Below, one piece after another: positions 46,574 through 54,398 of a stretch of 59,375 nucleotides of DNA. Position 1 is the stretch's first letter. Each line of letters begins with the position of its first letter. The translations under genes and the position numbers were made by a program. Under the pieces are notes generated by a model that ran no database searches, was not told the DNA's origin, and worked only from the letters and a program-made list of their open reading frames with translations. The DNA is taken from positions 1-59,375 of the forward strand of contig JAJFTE010000025.1 of assembly GCA_021373175.1 (NCBI GenBank). The letters are read 5' to 3'. Source of the DNA: Actinomycetes bacterium. GTDB lineage: Bacteria > Actinomycetota > Coriobacteriia > Anaerosomatales > Anaerosomataceae.

Positions 46574-47116
46574 TCAGGGCAGCCACACGAGGTATGCCGC
46601 GGCACCCAGAAGCGCCAGCTCCCCGATCCGCGAGAGCGACCGCACGAGCGCCAGGGACCCCGAGGCGACTCCCAGGAGCAGCAGCGGCACGCCCTTCCCG
46701 AGACCGAAGGCGAACAGCAGCGCGGAGCCGCGAACGGCGGCGATCGTCGCGATGGCGGCCAGGATCGGCGTCGAGCACGGCGAGGCGACCACACCGAACA
46801 GCACGCCGAGAAGGAGGGCGCCCACGAGTCCGCGGCGCTCCGGCCGCCTCGCCGGAAGGAAGCGGTTGAGGGCGTCGAAAGGCAGGTCGATCGCACCGAG
46901 CATGTGCAGCCCCAGGACGACGCAGATGGCGGCGACCGCCTAGTACGCCCACGCGCCGACGACGATGGCGTGCCCAAGCGCGCCTCCCGCGGCACCGATG
47001 CAGGCGAACAGAAGGCTCTCGCCCAGCACGAACGTGGCGGACAGGGCGAGCCCCTTGCCCGATGTCGTTCTCGCGGAGTGGCCTGGCACCTTCGCGACCT
47101 CGCCCGTCACATAGCC
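46574..47116 (-). pseudogene. CcdA/DsbD-like thiol-redox membrane protein, truncated with in-frame stop
   Basis: The frame reads GYVTGEVAKVPGHSARTT, ALSATFVLGESLLFACIGAA, then TAG at 46940-46942, then AVAAICVVLGLHMLGAIDLP, LLLGVLFGVVASPCSTPILA and ends VWLP. Apart from the stop it is a CcdA-type protein, with the second half-repeat Cys in ASPCSTP. The first ~30 residues, which should hold the first SPC motif, are replaced by the end of the permease gene. CcdA passes electrons from thioredoxin across the membrane. This copy appears dead. Confidence 0.8.
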
Positions 47117-47582
47117 TTGCCCAGCATGAGCTCCATGAGCGGCGCCATGATGAACGCCGAGGCGAACAGCAGCCCCTCGCGCAGCGGCGTGAACTTCCAG
47201 CCGAACAGGCGCAACTCGAGCGGGATCATGGGCAGCTTGATCGCCCATGTGGAGACGCTCGCCACCACGACCCCAACACGCGCGCCCTTCGACAGCAGCG
47301 CCTTCAGGAGCGGGAAGACGCTGACGAGCGGGCCGTGGAGGACTGTGCCGAGATCCGCGCCCAGCGCGAGGCCTTTGAACCCTGAGCTATCGCCGAGATG
47401 CCTCATCACGAACGCATCGGCCACCCACACCTGGAACAGCCCCACGATGACGAAGACCGTCAACAGCGTGGCCGCGAGCTCCCCGAGCGTCCGGAGCCCC
47501 AGCAGGCCGCCACGATGATGTATGCGAGCGCCACCGCCCATACGAGCCAGTTCGCCTTCGACCATTTCGCGAGCTTCTTCAC
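47107..47582 (-). pseudogene. ArsP/DUF318-type permease, frameshifted by small deletion
   Basis: Front part from GTG 47582 (GGGGTGG upstream): KKLAKWSKANWLVWAVALAY then IIVAA. Main part in another frame: LGELAATLLTVFVIVGLFQV, WVADAFVMRHLGDSSGFKGL, VLHGPLVSVFPLLKALLSKG, VSTWAIKLPMIPLELRLFGW, end MLGKAM. The two parts are joined with loss of about ten residues and a frame change near 47500. The main part matches the putative permease/ArsP_1 family of organoarsenical exporters. It is downstream of arsR with a TTCGA-type site between them. Confidence 0.78.
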
Positions 47583-47621
47583 GGCAGCCACCCCATGACC
47601 ATGGACGTTCCCTTCTCACGG

Positions 47622-47637
47622 TTCGGTGACTGTCGAA
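47622..47637. promoter_or_regulatory. ArsR-type dyad TTCGG-N6-TCGAA
   Basis: Same 5-6-5 layout as the sites at 48025 and 49312 with one mismatch. It lies 40 bp upstream of the permease start (47582) and 43 bp past the arsR stop. Confidence 0.55.
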
Positions 47638-47679
47638 ATCGTAGGACCGCCGGGAGCGCCGGACGGGTCCTTCCCGCTC

Positions 47680-48012
47680 CTACAGCCTGGAGAGTTCCGC
47701 CATGACGTCACGAAGGACGTCTCGCCGAACCGAGTAGTACACCCATACGCCGTCTTTGCGGGCGGTCACGAGCCCTGCCTCGCGAAGGATGGCCATGTGG
47801 TGCGAGATGGTCGACGCCGCGAGTCCGAGGCGGTCCGACAGCTTGCAGCCGCACACCTCGTCCGCGGCGCAGCATGTCTTCCCGGGTGCGGGGATCACCT
47901 CGCCCAGGATGCGGAGGATCTCGCGGCGCTGACCGGATGCGAGCGCCTTGAAGGCCGCGTCCAGCTGCGCCTTCTCCGGCCTGCTTCTCACGGTGGTCGC
48001 GATCACGGCCAT
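47680..48012 (-). CDS. ArsR family metalloregulator
   Basis: A 110-residue winged-helix repressor. The start is ATG 48012 or, by ribosome-site spacing (AGGAGG), GTG 48006; a start at 48054 is excluded because the operator would then be coding. The recognition helix is CKLSDRLGLAASTISHHMAI, preceded by a cysteine-rich loop TCCAADEVCGCK that can bind As(III) or another thiophilic ligand, and followed by the wing ARKDGVWVYYSVR. It sits between the MFS exporter and the broken permease/CcdA genes and probably controls both and itself. Confidence 0.92.
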   Translation of the reverse strand: MAVIATTVRSRPEKAQLDAAFKALASGQRREILRILGEVIPAPGKTCCAADEVCGCKLSDRLGLAASTISHHMAILREAGLVTARKDGVWVYYSVRRDVLRDVMAELSRL

Positions 48013-48024
48013 CCCTCCTAGGAT

Positions 48025-48040
48025 TTCGATACTTGTCGAA
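48025..48040. promoter_or_regulatory. ArsR-type dyad TTCGA-N6-TCGAA upstream of arsR
   Basis: Perfect 5-6-5 inverted repeat 13 bp upstream of the arsR start, in the 58-bp gap after the MFS gene. Autoregulation is the expected use. Confidence 0.7.
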
Positions 48041-48069
48041 GTATGGTCGCCCACCGTTCGCGGTGGGTG

Positions 48070-49293
48070 CTAGACGGTCTCGGACTCCGCCTCGACAACG
48101 GATGCGACCGCGGGCGCGGGAGACGCCGCATCTGTCGCGCCGCGCAGGGCCGGTACCGCGACGGCGGCCAGCACCGCCGCGCCGATCCCGTAAGCGACGT
48201 ACAGGGTGCCAAACGACGCGCCGCCGATGATGCGAGAGCCGAGCTGCGTCCCGATGGCCCCGCCACCCATGAAGGCGAAGGCGACGAGCGACATCGCCGA
48301 GCCGCGCGCCTTGGCGGCGAACTCGGTGGCGATGGTCAGCAGCGTCGAGTGCGCGGTCATCAGGCCCAGGCCGAGCAGAAAGATCCCGACCGTCGAGACC
48401 AGCAGGCTCGCGCCTCCAGCGAACACGATGAGGTCAGCGGCGGCGGCGGTCGCGAGACCGGCCGCGGTGGTGGCCGGCCTGCCGATCCTCTCCGCCACGC
48501 GGTTGCTCACCCTGCCGCCGAGCACGGCACCGATGCCGAACGCCGTCATGATCGCACCGACCAGCAGGAACGACAGGCCGAAGCGGTCCACCAGGAGGGC
48601 ACCGAGGTAGCTGAAGCTGCCGATGAGCAGCGCGCCCTCGAGCAGGACCATCAGGTAGGTGCGGACGCTCGAACCGCTGCGCAGCAGCTGCAGGTACGGC
48701 TTGAGGACCGGGGCGTGCGGATCGCGGGTCTCCCGCCCTCCCGTGGCTGCGGGCAGCGCCCGCCACAGCACGGCCGTTATGACCGCCGCGACAACGCCGT
48801 AGACGATGAACACGCCGCGCCAGTCGAGGAAGTACGCGATCGCTCCGCCGATCCCCATGGACAGCGCCTGACCGAGGAACGAGATGCCCATGAACGAGCC
48901 GATCGCGCTCTGGCGGCTCTCCATGGGGAAGAGGTCTCCGATCAGCGCCAGCGAGATGGGCATCGTCGCGGCGGCGAAGACGCCGGTCAGGGCGCGGAAC
49001 GCGGCGACGCCGGTCACCGTCGTCCCGATGGCGCACAGCGCGGTGGCCATCGAGAATGCGGTCAGCGTCACAAGGATCACGCGCGTCTTGCCGAAGCGGT
49101 CGGCCAACGGACCGAAGACGAGCTGGAAGATCCCGAACGGGAGCATGTAGGCCACGATGAGCACGCCCGCAGCCTCCGGCCGGACGCCGACCCCCTTCGC
49201 GATCGCGGGCAGGATGGGCGACACCACCCAGTTGTCGGCCATGACGATGAAGCCGGCCAGGCCCAGCAGCAGGACAACGCGCTTTGATGGCAT
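48070..49293 (-). CDS. MFS exporter
   Basis: A 407-residue, twelve-helix transporter. ATG 49293 has GGAGG 9 bp upstream and begins MPSKRVVLLLGLAGFIVMAD; an ATG ten codons earlier would put the ArsR dyad inside the gene. The loop GPLADRFGKTRVILVTL is the MFS motif A. Its promoter region holds both dyad types found in this region, so it should answer to the ArsR protein and to the ATACCC regulator. The substrate is unknown, plausibly a metalloid or thiol-reactive compound. Confidence 0.88.
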   Translation of the reverse strand: MPSKRVVLLLGLAGFIVMADNWVVSPILPAIAKGVGVRPEAAGVLIVAYMLPFGIFQLVFGPLADRFGKTRVILVTLTAFSMATALCAIGTTVTGVAAFRALTGVFAAATMPISLALIGDLFPMESRQSAIGSFMGISFLGQALSMGIGGAIAYFLDWRGVFIVYGVVAAVITAVLWRALPAATGGRETRDPHAPVLKPYLQLLRSGSSVRTYLMVLLEGALLIGSFSYLGALLVDRFGLSFLLVGAIMTAFGIGAVLGGRVSNRVAERIGRPATTAAGLATAAAADLIVFAGGASLLVSTVGIFLLGLGLMTAHSTLLTIATEFAAKARGSAMSLVAFAFMGGGAIGTQLGSRIIGGASFGTLYVAYGIGAAVLAAVAVPALRGATDAASPAPAVASVVEAESETV

Positions 49294-49311
49294 TGAAGGA
49301 ACCTCCAACGT

Positions 49312-49327
49312 TTCGACAGTCATCGAA
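49312..49327. promoter_or_regulatory. ArsR-type dyad TTCGA-N6-TCGAA upstream of the MFS gene
   Basis: Perfect 5-6-5 inverted repeat 19 bp upstream of the MFS start codon, matching the arsR site at 48025. Confidence 0.7.
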
Positions 49328-49345
49328 CTCTCAAGCCACGAGCGT

Positions 49346-49361
49346 ATACCCTGCCGGGTAT
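49346..49361. promoter_or_regulatory. inverted repeat ATACCC-N4-GGGTAT, site 4
   Basis: Perfect 6-4-6 dyad 53 bp upstream of the MFS start. It links this exporter to the oxidoreductase promoter 9 kb away. Confidence 0.7.
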
Positions 49362-49413
49362 GAAGGTCAATGGAGCGCGCGGAGCCGGGGACGGCCCGCG
49401 GGCCTCTAGGGCC

Positions 49414-49613
49414 TTTGGTGCTCGATTTCAAGCACGCAACAGGGATTGGCAAGCCTGTGACCTGCGAACAAATGGTGCCCCTAAGGGAATTCGAATCCTG
49501 ATTGTGCTTGTGACTATTGGGACTCTCTGGGCCTCGTTGGTACAGCGGAGCTGCGGCGAGTCCCAATAGGTACCAACGAGTACCATGTATTTGGGCGACA
49601 AATCCGGGGGATC
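49414..49613. repeat. ~200-bp direct repeat, left copy
   Basis: Closely matches 56451-56665 in the same orientation. Shared landmarks are GCAACAGGGATTGGCAAGCC, GGGAATTCGAATCCTGAT, GTACAGCGGAGCTGCGGCGA and the short dispersed repeat at the right end. It has interleaved inverted repeats (ATTGGGAC, CTCGTTGGTAC, then GTCCCAAT, GTACCAACGAG). The AATTCGAATCC part resembles a tRNA T arm, but no full tRNA can be folded. No integrase gene is present. Confidence 0.8.
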
Positions 49614-49647
49614 AGACCGACCGCGAAGCACCAGGTTCCCCGGGCCG

Positions 49648-49932
49648 TCAGCTCTCCTGCGCCCATCCGGAAATCGGCGTCCACGTCTTGCCGAAGTCGG
49701 CGCCGCTCGCCGCCGCAACAGAAGCGGGCATCACGAATGCGACGATAGCGTCGGCCACGTCTTGAAGATCCTCAGGCAGATTGCCCGCGGATGCCGAGAA
49801 CCCCTTCCGATACGTGTCCCACATGCGTGACGTCTCCGGCTGCCCGGTGTATTCGCGCGTGAGTTCGACCGGCATCTCGGCTGGCAGCTCCGTGTCGCGA
49901 CGGGGTATCTCGATCGAGGTCTGGGTGCTCAC
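49648..49932 (-). pseudogene. AbiEii-type toxin gene with the nucleotidyltransferase core deleted
   Basis: GTG 49932 overlaps the stop of the AbiEi gene by 4 bp, the normal abiE arrangement. The 94-residue product starts VSTQTSIEIPRRDTELPAEM and runs into the normal C-terminal part of an AbiEii nucleotidyltransferase (MWDTYRKGFSASAGNLPEDL, DVADAIVAFVMPASVAAASG). AbiEii proteins are usually 270-310 residues with a GSD-type nucleotidyltransferase core, all missing here. The frame is kept. Confidence 0.75.
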
Positions 49933-50543
49933 ATCAGCGCCTGGACGTAGGGGCTCATGACCTGCTCCACGCGGTCGACCTTGGCGTAGCGCATCACCTG
50001 TGCGGGCGTCGCCCGGCGAGAGCGGATCGTCTCCTGCAGCGCCTCGATAGCCACGTCCTGTCCGATGCGATTGCGGTACTTGAAGCAGTCGGCGACGGTC
50101 TTGGCCAGATCGAACACGCGGACGGGCGTTCCGTCCATGTCGTGCTCTTCGACGCCGGCCGCCATGGCCTCGGCGCTCATCGAGAACCGCTCGATGCGCG
50201 GGTAGGCTATCCTCGGTGCCTTGACTCCCCTCGGTAGCGCGATCTGAACCGCCGTCGGGATCTGCGTGCCGATTCCGTGGTACTCGAGTGCGCTCACCAG
50301 ACACAGGACGGCGCGGGGGACGCGCCTCAGGACTGCGGCCACGCTTGGGTATGCAGGCAGCGGCGACGCGGCGAGATGGTAGACCCCCCGGGAGAGCGCC
50401 TCGACGAGACCGGTATCACGCATCCAGTACAGCGTGCGCTCCTCGATGCCTGAGGAAAGCGCTTCGGAGGTGCCGAGCACTCCGCCAGCACGTTCGAATG
50501 CGGCTGTCGCGCGTGCGAGTTCCATGTCCGAAGGTGTCCTCAT
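49929..50543 (-). CDS. AbiEi-type antitoxin / transcriptional regulator
   Basis: A 204-residue protein: N-terminal winged helix (AAFERAGGVLGTSEALSSGI, YWMRDTGLVEALSRGVYHLA) and C-terminal AbiEi antitoxin domain (VPRAVLCLVSALEYHGIGTQ, RVFDLAKTVADCFKYRNRIG, DVAIEALQETIRSRRATPAQ). Known AbiEi proteins repress their operon and counter the AbiEii toxin. It looks intact while its toxin is reduced to 94 residues, so it may now be an orphan antitoxin. Site usage upstream is weak; ATG 50543 is the first start. Confidence 0.88.
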   Translation of the reverse strand: MRTPSDMELARATAAFERAGGVLGTSEALSSGIEERTLYWMRDTGLVEALSRGVYHLAASPLPAYPSVAAVLRRVPRAVLCLVSALEYHGIGTQIPTAVQIALPRGVKAPRIAYPRIERFSMSAEAMAAGVEEHDMDGTPVRVFDLAKTVADCFKYRNRIGQDVAIEALQETIRSRRATPAQVMRYAKVDRVEQVMSPYVQALM

Positions 50544-50587
50544 GGCATATAAGTTACCACAGTTGCGGACAACTGTAGTCGTTTTTA

Positions 50588-50617
50588 TGCCACCTCAATT
50601 TGGGCACCAAATCGGGC
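50588..50617. repeat. dispersed island repeat, copy between AbiE and pRiA4b ORF-3-like genes
   Basis: Contains AATTTGGGCACCAAATCGGG followed by CAACAGATCG. The same unit, with small changes, is found in most intergenic gaps from 49.5 to 58.0 kb. Confidence 0.7.
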
Positions 50618-50813
50618 AACAGATCGCTGCGTCCACTCGCACCAGAGCCAGAGCACAGCGAGGGCCGCGCGCGGCGCGGATCGTCTCGGCCGCTTCAGCC
50701 GTGACGAGTTGGCGACGCGGCCCCCCACTGTGGCATCGGCCCGCCTCAGTTCCGACTCGCTTCCGAGGTAGAATGCGAACGACCAGATTCCGCTGCTACC
50801 TCAGGAGTACGAC

Positions 50814-52199
50814 ATGTCGCCATCCACTCCCCCCGCACTCGAGCAGCGCCTCTTCGCCGCGGATCCACGCGACCCTGAAGGGATTCTCCGCACCGACACC
50901 TCTCTGGGGCTCGATGCCCTGGCGGAGTCCCGCACGCTCGTCAACGCGCGCACGCTGCTGGCCGCGCTCGTCGAGCAGCCAGCGAAGGCGACGAGCGAGC
51001 TGAGGAACCTCAACCGGGCCTTCGTGAAGCGCATGACGGAGAAGATGTCGTGGCCTCCTGGATACGTCGAGCAGGTCTGGCGCTACAACCGGGTGCTCGA
51101 CGAGACGGATGTGCCGCGCCTGTTCATCCTGCGCCACCTCATGGAGATCGCAGGACTGGTGAAACGCCGCAAGGGTGCATTCCACGCGACCCGGCTCGGC
51201 AAGCGCTTCCTGGTTCCGGAACGCGCCGGAGAGCTGTTCGACCTGCTGCTGCGCACCTATCTCGGCCGTCTGAACTGGGCGTTCGTCGACCTCGGCCCCG
51301 AGGATCGCGAGATGCAGCGCTACTGCGTGCATGCGCTGTGGACGATCCGCCAGCTCGCCGAGAAGGGTGCCACAGCCGACGAGATCGCGTCGCGCCTGGC
51401 CGTGAGCGACACGATCTGGCTGGAGGGCCGACCCTGGCCCGGGGGACCCGACAGCCTGCGGACGGCGGTGCGGCGACGCCTGCTGGAACCGCTCTGGGAC
51501 TTCGGGCTGCTCGCACGCGAGGACGCGGACGAAAGGCCGCCGCTGTGGCCAGTCACCCCCCTGTTCGACGCCGCGATCCGCTTCGAGCTCGGCGTTCCGA
51601 GCGCTGCGGCAGCGTCTTCGGGCGAGACTGTCGTCACGCTCACGGTAACGCTGCTGGGTACCGAGCCGCCTGTGTGGCGAAGGCTCGCGGTGCCGTCGTC
51701 GCTGACACTCGACCGGCTCCACGAGATCCTCGTCACCGCGATGGGGTGGCTCGACTACCACCTGCACGCATTCGAGATCGACGGACGCCGCTACGGAGTG
51801 CCCGACGATTCCTTCAATTTCGACGGCACCTTGCCTGAAGAGGAGCTCGTGCTGGCCGATCTGGTCGGCATCGGTGTGGATCGGTTCATCTACGGGTACG
51901 ACTTCGGCGACGGCTGGCAACACGAGATCGTGATCGAGTCTGTCGGCGAGTCCATCTCCGGCGTCAGTTATCCACGGTGCACCGCCGGAGAGCGTGCCTG
52001 CCCGCCAGAGGACTGCGGAGGCATTCCCGGCTTCGCTGAGTTCGTCGAGGTGATGGCAGACCCCCGCCACCCCGAGCACGAGGCAATGAGTGCCTGGTAC
52101 GGCGGCGAGTTCGATCCGGCGGCTTTCAGCGCCGAGGTGACGTCGTCGCTGCTTCGCATGCTTTGGACCGGGGAGATCCCTGACGACCTGGAGACATGA
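50814..52199 (+). CDS. plasmid pRiA4b ORF-3 family protein with N-terminal helical domain
   Basis: A 461-residue protein. The C-terminal ~190 residues are a PRiA4_ORF3 domain (TVTLLGTEPPVWRRLAVPSS, DRLHEILVTAMGWLDYHLHA, YGYDFGDGWQHEIVIESV, CPPEDCGGIPGFAEFVE). The N-terminal 270 residues are helical (LLAALVEQPAKATSELRNLN) with no family I can name. The family is common on plasmids and islands and its role is unknown. No partner gene is adjacent. The start ATG 50814 lacks a clear ribosome site. Confidence 0.85.
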   Translation: MSPSTPPALEQRLFAADPRDPEGILRTDTSLGLDALAESRTLVNARTLLAALVEQPAKATSELRNLNRAFVKRMTEKMSWPPGYVEQVWRYNRVLDETDVPRLFILRHLMEIAGLVKRRKGAFHATRLGKRFLVPERAGELFDLLLRTYLGRLNWAFVDLGPEDREMQRYCVHALWTIRQLAEKGATADEIASRLAVSDTIWLEGRPWPGGPDSLRTAVRRRLLEPLWDFGLLAREDADERPPLWPVTPLFDAAIRFELGVPSAAAASSGETVVTLTVTLLGTEPPVWRRLAVPSSLTLDRLHEILVTAMGWLDYHLHAFEIDGRRYGVPDDSFNFDGTLPEEELVLADLVGIGVDRFIYGYDFGDGWQHEIVIESVGESISGVSYPRCTAGERACPPEDCGGIPGFAEFVEVMADPRHPEHEAMSAWYGGEFDPAAFSAEVTSSLLRMLWTGEIPDDLET

Positions 52200-52248
52200 G
52201 GCCTCACGAGTCGTCGGCAGCATCATGAAGGCACACACGATAGTCGTC

Positions 52249-52901
52249 CTACTTCTCGTCAACCGCCGATTCCATCGTCGCGATCAACCCAGACATCACC
52301 GAGAAACCGTACTGCCTGAACTGCGCGTCGCCGAGGCGCGGAAAGGCCGTGGGCGGCTTCTGGTTGAGAAGTGCATCCACACCACCAGACTCCGACCCGT
52401 CGAAGATCGCGCTCAGGTTCTTGAGGCTCTTCTTGAACCACACCGACTTCTGCGCGGCGAGGAGCTCAAGTTCCGCGTCGATCGCCTCTCGCCACTCCGG
52501 AAAGGCGTCGAGCACGAAGAAGACGTAGCCTGAGCCGTGAGATCCGGCTGCACCATGATCGCGGCCTCGGACGCGCCCGGCGCGTCGGTGATGAACTCGA
52601 TCTCTATGTCGTCATCGCCATGGGTCGCAACGTACTTCGTGACTGGCGGCGAATCCAGCGAGTGGAACTCACAGCGGAAGTCGGCTCCCTTGAGCAGCTC
52701 ATCGATGCTCTTGCTCCTGACCGGCACCGAACGGGGCACGGCGAGATCGATGTCGCGTGTTCGAGGTGATCGACCGGCCGTGCCGGCATCGTAGAGGAGT
52801 TCGTAGATGTGCGGCACCCATCCCCCGGCGACGACGACGACGTCGAGGTAGGGCTCGATGGCGGAAAGGCCGCGCGCAAGGACCGGGTCGAGCCGGCTCA
52901 C
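52249..52901 (-). pseudogene. GSU2403-like nucleotidyltransferase-fold gene with out-of-frame deletion
   Basis: Front part from ATG 52901: LARGLSAIEPYLDVVVVAGG, then WVPHIYELL and TRDIDLAVPRSVPV, a Pol-beta-type nucleotidyltransferase start, up to MVQPDLTAQ. The rest is in another frame: YVFFVLDAFPEWREAIDAEL to the stop at 52249. Compared with the family about 40-60 residues are missing near 52530 and the frame is lost. Its start overlaps the preceding AbiEi-like gene by 4 bp, so this was the toxin-type partner of that gene. Confidence 0.72.
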
Positions 52902-53998
52902 GGTCGATCATCCCGCTCGACGAGCGAGCGCAGGTGTCGTTCGTAGAGGTGCTCGGCCTGCTCCCGGCCACGGACGGGATAGTCGTAGAGGTCCAGATAG
53001 AGCTGGAGGTCGGAGGCTACTTTGATTCCGCCTTTCGACATCTGCCGGTCGTAGAACGCCGACTCCCGATAGTAGGGCACCGATATGTTGACATTGCCGC
53101 CGCGCTCGACTCGCCGTGCGCCGAGGTCTGCAAGCGCCGGCACCGCGTCTTCGAGTTCCCTCACGTAGACGTCTGCGACGTCGAACGCAGTGTAGCGGTC
53201 AACGAGACTCGCACCGGCGTGACCCGTGAGGACGTAGTCGGCACCCTTGGCGTCGAACGCCTCGGCGACGCGGGGCAGGAGGTCTTCAGCGCTCGGCGCG
53301 AGGACGAAATAGCTTGCCGGGACCGGCCGGCGGCGGCCTCGATACGCCGAGGTCCAGTCGCGCAGCAGCTCGTCGGCATGGCGAAGCACGATCTTCTCGT
53401 CGCTTCTGGACACGTAGCCGCGCCTCTCGAGCTCCCCGACCATCTTGGACACATAGCCCGGGGTGAGCCGGATCCGCTCGTCTTTCGAGCTGACGGTGTT
53501 CGCTATCTCACGCACACCCATCGGGGAGCGCGCGACGAGGAGGGTGCGAAGTACGAGCGACGCCTTGTCGGAGAAGAGGTCGCGTTGACCGCGCTCTTCT
53601 TTGCCTGGGTTGGCGAAGCCGCGGCGATCGATGTGGATCCCCGGTGCCACGAGCCACGCGTTGCCCGCGTAGTCGATGAAGGCCGCGTTCGCGTCGCGCA
53701 GCAACTGCTGGTTGGCCGGGCTGAGGTATGGCGAAGCGATGACCGGGATCGACGATCCTTCGTCCACCGGAGCGAGGCGCGCCAGCTCGACGGCGTCGAT
53801 CAGCTGTGCCCGGCTGGCGGCGTGTTGCAGCACGACCCGGAGATGAAGACGCCCGCTGGCGAGGTGCACGTCAGCCCAGGCCGCCAGTGCATGGCCTCGC
53901 GATCGGCTCGGGCTCACCTCGACGGCCACGCCAGGGAAGATCTCCCGAAGCGCGTGCTCCAGACCTCGATACTCGTCATCAATACTGGCAACAGCCAT
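52898..53998 (-). CDS. AbiEi-like type IV antitoxin / regulator, long form
   Basis: A 366-residue protein from ATG 53998 (GGAGGAAAC). It has an N-terminal restriction-like region (IASPYLSPANQQLLRDANAA, FIDYAGNAWLVAPGIHIDRR), a winged helix (VREIANTVSSKDERIRLTPG, VSKMVGELERRGYVSRSDE) and a C-terminal nucleotidyltransferase-linked domain (YVLTGHAGASLVDRYTAFDV, VYVRELEDAVPALADLGARR). This layout is known as type IV TA antitoxin-like proteins paired with nucleotidyltransferase genes. The 4-bp overlap with the downstream gene supports the pairing. It looks intact while the partner is broken. Confidence 0.8.
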   Translation of the reverse strand: MAVASIDDEYRGLEHALREIFPGVAVEVSPSRSRGHALAAWADVHLASGRLHLRVVLQHAASRAQLIDAVELARLAPVDEGSSIPVIASPYLSPANQQLLRDANAAFIDYAGNAWLVAPGIHIDRRGFANPGKEERGQRDLFSDKASLVLRTLLVARSPMGVREIANTVSSKDERIRLTPGYVSKMVGELERRGYVSRSDEKIVLRHADELLRDWTSAYRGRRRPVPASYFVLAPSAEDLLPRVAEAFDAKGADYVLTGHAGASLVDRYTAFDVADVYVRELEDAVPALADLGARRVERGGNVNISVPYYRESAFYDRQMSKGGIKVASDLQLYLDLYDYPVRGREQAEHLYERHLRSLVERDDRP

Positions 53999-54014
53999 GT
54001 TTCCTCCGACATAT

Positions 54015-54029
54015 CTGTTTCCCAAACAG
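54015..54029. promoter_or_regulatory. dyad CTGTTT-CCC-AAACAG upstream of the AbiEi-like gene
   Basis: Perfect 6-3-6 inverted repeat 17 bp upstream of ATG 53998. A likely autoregulatory site for the winged-helix antitoxin. Confidence 0.55.
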
Positions 54030-54109
54030 GCAACACAATACGCGTTGGAAACCTTCGAGGCAAATGGCACTATTCGCGCGTTCCTGGGGAGGCCGCTCGG
54101 CATCCTCGG

Positions 54110-54156
54110 GCATGTTTGGGGAGGTTTGGGCGACAAATCGGGCGACAAGTCCGGGG
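54110..54156. repeat. dispersed island repeat, copy between the AbiEi-like and ATPase genes
   Basis: Contains GGTTTGGGCGACAAATCGGG followed by CGACAAGTCCGGGG, matching the copies at 49590 and 56636. The remaining 54160-54350 stretch shows nothing else I can support. Confidence 0.7.
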
Positions 54157-54352
54157 TGCCGATCCGATGCTTGGCGAGCTGTCTGATGGCTGGAAGCTCA
54201 AGCGATACCAAAGCCTCGCGTGCACACTAGAGCCGTTGCGTTTCGTATTCGCTCGGTCGTCCTGGTCCCCTGAGGAGGGCCGAGCGTGCAACGCAGGTGG
54301 CAAGCCCGTTGCGCGACCCCATCGCTGGACAATCACATCCGTCCGAGTAAAC

Positions 54353-54398
54353 TCACATCAGATGCTACTTACGTCGATGTAAGTTACAGGTGATGTGA
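54353..54398. promoter_or_regulatory. nested inverted repeats at the ATPase gene start
   Basis: Outer arms TCACATCA (54353-54360) and TGATGTGA (54391-54398); inner arms ACTTAC and GTAAGT around 54367-54384. The outer right arm runs into the start codon. This suggests a repressor site or a hairpin that hides the ribosome site. Confidence 0.5.

Noticed and set aside
48013-48054. Start of arsR at 48054
   Set aside because: Would place the TTCGA dyad inside the gene; a downstream start with AGGAGG fits better.
49471-49500. tRNA-like sequence in the direct repeat (ATTCGAATCC)
   Set aside because: Only a T-arm-like stretch; no anticodon arm or paired acceptor could be folded, so it is not called as a tRNA.
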